Part shown: one piece after another, positions 61,655 to 64,000 of the stretch
Position numbering within the stretch: position 1 is the stretch's first letter
How the letters are laid out: each line of letters opens with the position of its first letter
Origin: Actinomadura spongiicola
GTDB lineage: Bacteria > Actinomycetota > Actinomycetes > Streptosporangiales > Streptosporangiaceae
Direction of reading: 5' to 3'
Assembly (NCBI RefSeq): GCF_003432485.1
Contig: NZ_QVNQ01000010.1
Span: forward strand, 1 to 64,000
Length of the DNA: 64,000 nucleotides
Made by a program: the position numbers and the translations under genes
The notes under the pieces: model-generated
Database searches by the model: none
Told to the model about the DNA's origin: nothing
What the model saw: only the letters and a program-made list of their open reading frames with translations

Positions 61655-62449
61655 TCACCTCAGGACCTGGGTGCCGACCTTGCCGACCTTCTTGGGCTTG
61701 ATGTCCACGCCGCGAACCCGGGCGGTCCGGTTGAGCGACTCCAGGAAGGTCCGCACGACGGGCAGGCCGTCCGCCTTCCGGTAGTCGGGCGCCGCGCCGA
61801 TGGCGGCCGGACGCGCCAGCCGCGAGTTCTGCTGCGACCGCATCGTCGACGGCAGCTTCGTGTGCCCGGCGCCGGGGCGGTGCTTGGACGGCTTGTACGG
61901 CTTCTTCTTCGGCGGCGTCCGCGGCGTGGGCGGCAGCTTCGGCTCCCCGCTCTTGACCGACGCCCCGCCCTTGCACTTCGCCGCCGCGATGCCGAGGACC
62001 GCGATCGCGTTGCCGCACACGTCCACCGGGACGCTGATCGGCGCGTTGATCTGGTTGCCGCCGAGGATGGAGAACATCCCCGAGGTCTCCATGTTCGGGT
62101 CGCCGGAGGCGAGGCGCTTCACGGACGCCCCGCCCTTGCACTTGGCCGCCGCGATGCCGAGGACCGCGATCGCGTTGCCGCACACGTCCACCGGAATGCT
62201 GACCGGCGCGTTGATCTGGTTGCCGCCGAGGATGGAGAACATCCCGGAGGTCTTCATGTCCCCGCCGTCGCCGTGGCGGGCGTTGTCGGCCCTGGCCCCG
62301 CTCGCCGGCTCGGCGATCGCGGTGCCGAGCGCGCCGATGTCGCCGGACCGCGTGGCGGCGACGGCGCCGGGGCCGAAGGCGGCTCCGGCGGTGAGGGCGC
62401 CCACGGCGATGAGGGCGACGCGGCCGGTGTTCCTTGTCCACAAACGCAT
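61655..62449 (-). CDS. Secreted two-unit chaplin protein
   Basis: 264 residues. A signal peptide (GRVALIAVGALTAGAAFGPG) precedes two chaplin-type units, each GMFSILGGNQINAP(V/I)S and PVDVCGNAIAVLGIAAAKC with two Cys. They are nearly identical to each other (DNA period 165 bases: 61952-62092 and 62117-62257). The C-terminal 110 residues are Pro/Lys-rich and lack an LPXTG or LAXTG sorting signal. Chaplins coat aerial hyphae with amyloid fibres. ATG 62449 follows AGGAG at about ten bases. Confidence 0.85.
   Translation of the reverse strand: MRLWTRNTGRVALIAVGALTAGAAFGPGAVAATRSGDIGALGTAIAEPASGARADNARHGDGGDMKTSGMFSILGGNQINAPVSIPVDVCGNAIAVLGIAAAKCKGGASVKRLASGDPNMETSGMFSILGGNQINAPISVPVDVCGNAIAVLGIAAAKCKGGASVKSGEPKLPPTPRTPPKKKPYKPSKHRPGAGHTKLPSTMRSQQNSRLARPAAIGAAPDYRKADGLPVVRTFLESLNRTARVRGVDIKPKKVGKVGTQVLR
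61952..62257 (-). repeat. Duplicated chaplin unit, 165-base period
   Basis: Units 61952-62092 and 62117-62257 are about 140 bases each and almost identical. Only a few changes alter the protein (V/I and I/V swaps, K/E near the Met). The high identity suggests recent duplication or gene conversion. Confidence 0.85.
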
Positions 62450-62643
62450 GGTTTTCTGGCTCCTGTCGTGTTCGTCGTTTTCGGTGTGATCGCTGCGCGG
62501 CACCGTCCGGGTGGGCGCAGCGGGCAGCCGGCCGGGCATGGCCGTTGCCCATCGAGGAAAGATCGTGGAAATCCGCAGGGACGGGCGGCGCCGAAGATCG
62601 CGCGGGCCGTCCGGGACACGCCCCCGGTCAGGGGACGGCGGTC

Positions 62644-63549
62644 CTAGTCAGGGACGACGGAAGGGCCGCCGGGCGCGGACACGTCGGTCAGCGCCGTGCG
62701 GTGGAACGTGTTCGGGTCCAGCGCGGCGGGCACCGCCGGGTACCGGCCGCTGGTCATCAGGTCGGCGATCGGCGAGAGCTGGTGCCCTCCACCGGAGCCG
62801 CCGCCCGGCTCGCTCTGGCCCTTGGGCAGCACGGGATCGCGCTGGTCACCGCGGCATCCGGCGCAGTCGCCGGAGTCCGACTCGTCCGCGTCGTCGGCGG
62901 ACGTCCTGGAAGGGGCGGCACCGAGATCGGCGCGAGCATGGGCGACATCGCCCGCCACGGCCTTCTCGGGCCCCCGCGTCGACCGTTCGCGCTGCCGGGT
63001 CGGCGCCTCGACCACCACGGACGGCGAAGGTGGCACGTCCTCGCGGACGACACCGCTCACCACCCCGACGACGGGCGCGCGCCGCACGTCCGGGAGCCGC
63101 ACGAGCGGAACCCCGGCCGCGTCGGTCAGCCTCTCCAAGTCGCGGACGACCTGGTCCTTGCCGTCGAGGACGGCCCGCTGCCGGTCCCGCAGGTACCGCA
63201 GGGGTTCGTCTCCGAGCTCTCCGACCTGGTCGGAGAGCCGCTGGACGGGACGGTCGCCGACCGCCCGGTCCGCCACGCGTTCGGCGGCGGAGATCGGGTC
63301 GGTGACGTCGACGTGACGGGTCACTGCTGCCGCGGCGGTCGCGGCGTCCTGGTCCGGCGTGTCGTGCCGCGCGGCGTGGGCGGTCCCGTTGAGCGCGGAG
63401 AACGCCACCCACCCGACGAACGCGAGGCCCGCGAGGGCGGCGAGACGGAAGACGAGCCGGACGACGCAACGAGGAGGGACGGGGGACTGGGCACGCGGCG
63501 TCCGACCGTCGGGGCGAATCGCCCCGGTACGGATCGGTGCTGGTGCCAT
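62644..63549 (-). CDS. Secreted or membrane-anchored hypothetical protein
   Basis: 301 residues. An N-terminal basic stretch and hydrophobic segment (LVFRLAALAGLAFVGWVAFSAL, about residues 31-52) followed by GTAHA points to export or anchoring. The rest is charged and Asp/Arg-rich with a helical region (LSDQVGELGDEPLRYLRDRQRAVLDG), then a Cys pair CAGC. No family recognised. It is directly upstream of the chaplin gene, so a cell-surface role is likely. Confidence 0.7.
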   Translation of the reverse strand: MAPAPIRTGAIRPDGRTPRAQSPVPPRCVVRLVFRLAALAGLAFVGWVAFSALNGTAHAARHDTPDQDAATAAAAVTRHVDVTDPISAAERVADRAVGDRPVQRLSDQVGELGDEPLRYLRDRQRAVLDGKDQVVRDLERLTDAAGVPLVRLPDVRRAPVVGVVSGVVREDVPPSPSVVVEAPTRQRERSTRGPEKAVAGDVAHARADLGAAPSRTSADDADESDSGDCAGCRGDQRDPVLPKGQSEPGGGSGGGHQLSPIADLMTSGRYPAVPAALDPNTFHRTALTDVSAPGGPSVVPD

Positions 63550-63857
63550 TCCCGGTCCACTCCTCTGCTCTGGCCATGCCCCACGTGGGGCGGACGGCAT
63601 GAACGTAGCACCGGAGAACACGCGATCAAGGAGCCATTGTCCGGCCTCCCCGGATGTCTGCGGATCATTTACCGGGGCATGAACGCGCCTTTAGCAGCGC
63701 GCCCGATTCGCCGGTAATTCAACGTTTTAGTGATCGCCGGCGGGGTCGTGGACATCGAATGTTCACCCGGAGTTCACGAGCCGCATGGCGTACGGTATCG
63801 AGTGCGCTACATTCGGCGGACGGGCGGTTGCGACGACCGCCCTCCCGAGGAGCTGCG
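63550..63857. other. Divergent upstream region at the right end
   Basis: About 308 bases upstream of both the anchored protein and the final partial gene. Promoters are expected; no clear operator or repeat seen. Confidence 0.45.
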
Positions 63858-64000
63858 ATGCCCGACCCCTCGTCCCCGATCGCGCGGCTGCGACCGGCAC
63901 GACGCCGCTGCGCGCCCCGCCGGTTCGCCGACCGTCCGAAGATCCAATTCATTGTGCTGTCCAGCGTTCCCGCCGGTCAGCGCACCCGTGGGCGGGGCCA
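63858..64000 (+). CDS. Start of a gene running off the window
   Basis: ATG 63858 follows GAGGAG at five bases, a strong ribosome site. The 47 visible residues are basic (PARRRCAPRRFADRPKIQF) and open to the window edge. No family can be recognised from this length. Confidence 0.4.
   Translation, partial: MPDPSSPIARLRPARRRCAPRRFADRPKIQFIVLSSVPAGQRTRGRG

Overview
The window is very GC-rich DNA with dense, often overlapping genes. It carries many hallmarks of a filamentous actinobacterium: chaplin-type secreted repeats next to a class E sortase, F420/flavin LLM oxidoreductases, an ECF42-type sigma factor with its YCII partner, kinase-TPR fusions and an FxSxx-COOH peptide system. An Actinomadura/Thermomonosporaceae-like genome fits best, but this is inferred from gene content and not from any marker gene. 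I see no rRNA, tRNA, CRISPR array or intact mobile element. The only insertion-sequence trace is the 3' end of an IS5-type transposase at the left edge.

Left third (1-19.4 kb): a flavin oxidoreductase divergent from a two-component pair; a secreted beta-helix protein; two tandem secreted paralogs each built of six WKG repeats; an LLM oxidoreductase/DsbA pair divergent from a second LLM enzyme; a RibD-type reductase and a YCII/ECF42 sigma module that share a putative sigma-dependent promoter; then an acetyltransferase, an XRE-like regulator, a DUF4303-HEAT protein, a Dps protein and a DUF523/DUF1722 protein.

Carotenoid island (19.6-26.9 kb): crtI and crtB on the plus strand; a CrtA-like monooxygenase and a PlsY-like acyltransferase in overlapping opposite orientation; and a translationally coupled minus-strand set of CruF hydratase, CrtI/CrtD-type desaturase and CruG-like glycosyltransferase. 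Together they suggest an acyclic, hydroxylated, possibly keto, glycosylated and perhaps acylated carotenoid.

Middle (27-44.7 kb): a SRPBCC/ArsR pair with two clear operators; a three-gene cassette of a jelly-roll-like protein, a radical SAM/SPASM enzyme and a sulfatase-modifying-factor-like enzyme, which I cannot assign to a named pathway; a kinase-TPR protein; an SDR/DUF2867 protein; DUF2945, DUF3140 and DUF1990 proteins; a quinone-type reductase with a TetR regulator and four TAC-N3-GTA boxes; a FAD oxidoreductase; a methyltransferase; and a cation/proton antiporter.

Fxs island (44.8-56.1 kb): FxsT (1308 aa), a downstream duplicated-domain protein, a TIR-like FxsC, an NTPase and a TIR protein that share one C-terminal domain, a divergently oriented FxsA precursor, radical SAM FxsB, and an HEXXH putative peptide-modification protein. 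The precursor carries FQSAI followed by five further residues, so it departs from the family rule of a terminal FxSxx. FxsT has lost the usual P-loop in its first domain.

Right end (56.1-64 kb): S4 RNA-binding protein, acyltransferase and patatin (lipid genes), a PRC-barrel/DUF2382 stress protein, a matrixin-like secreted protease, class E sortase, a two-unit chaplin protein, a secreted or membrane-anchored protein, and the start of a gene that runs off the window.
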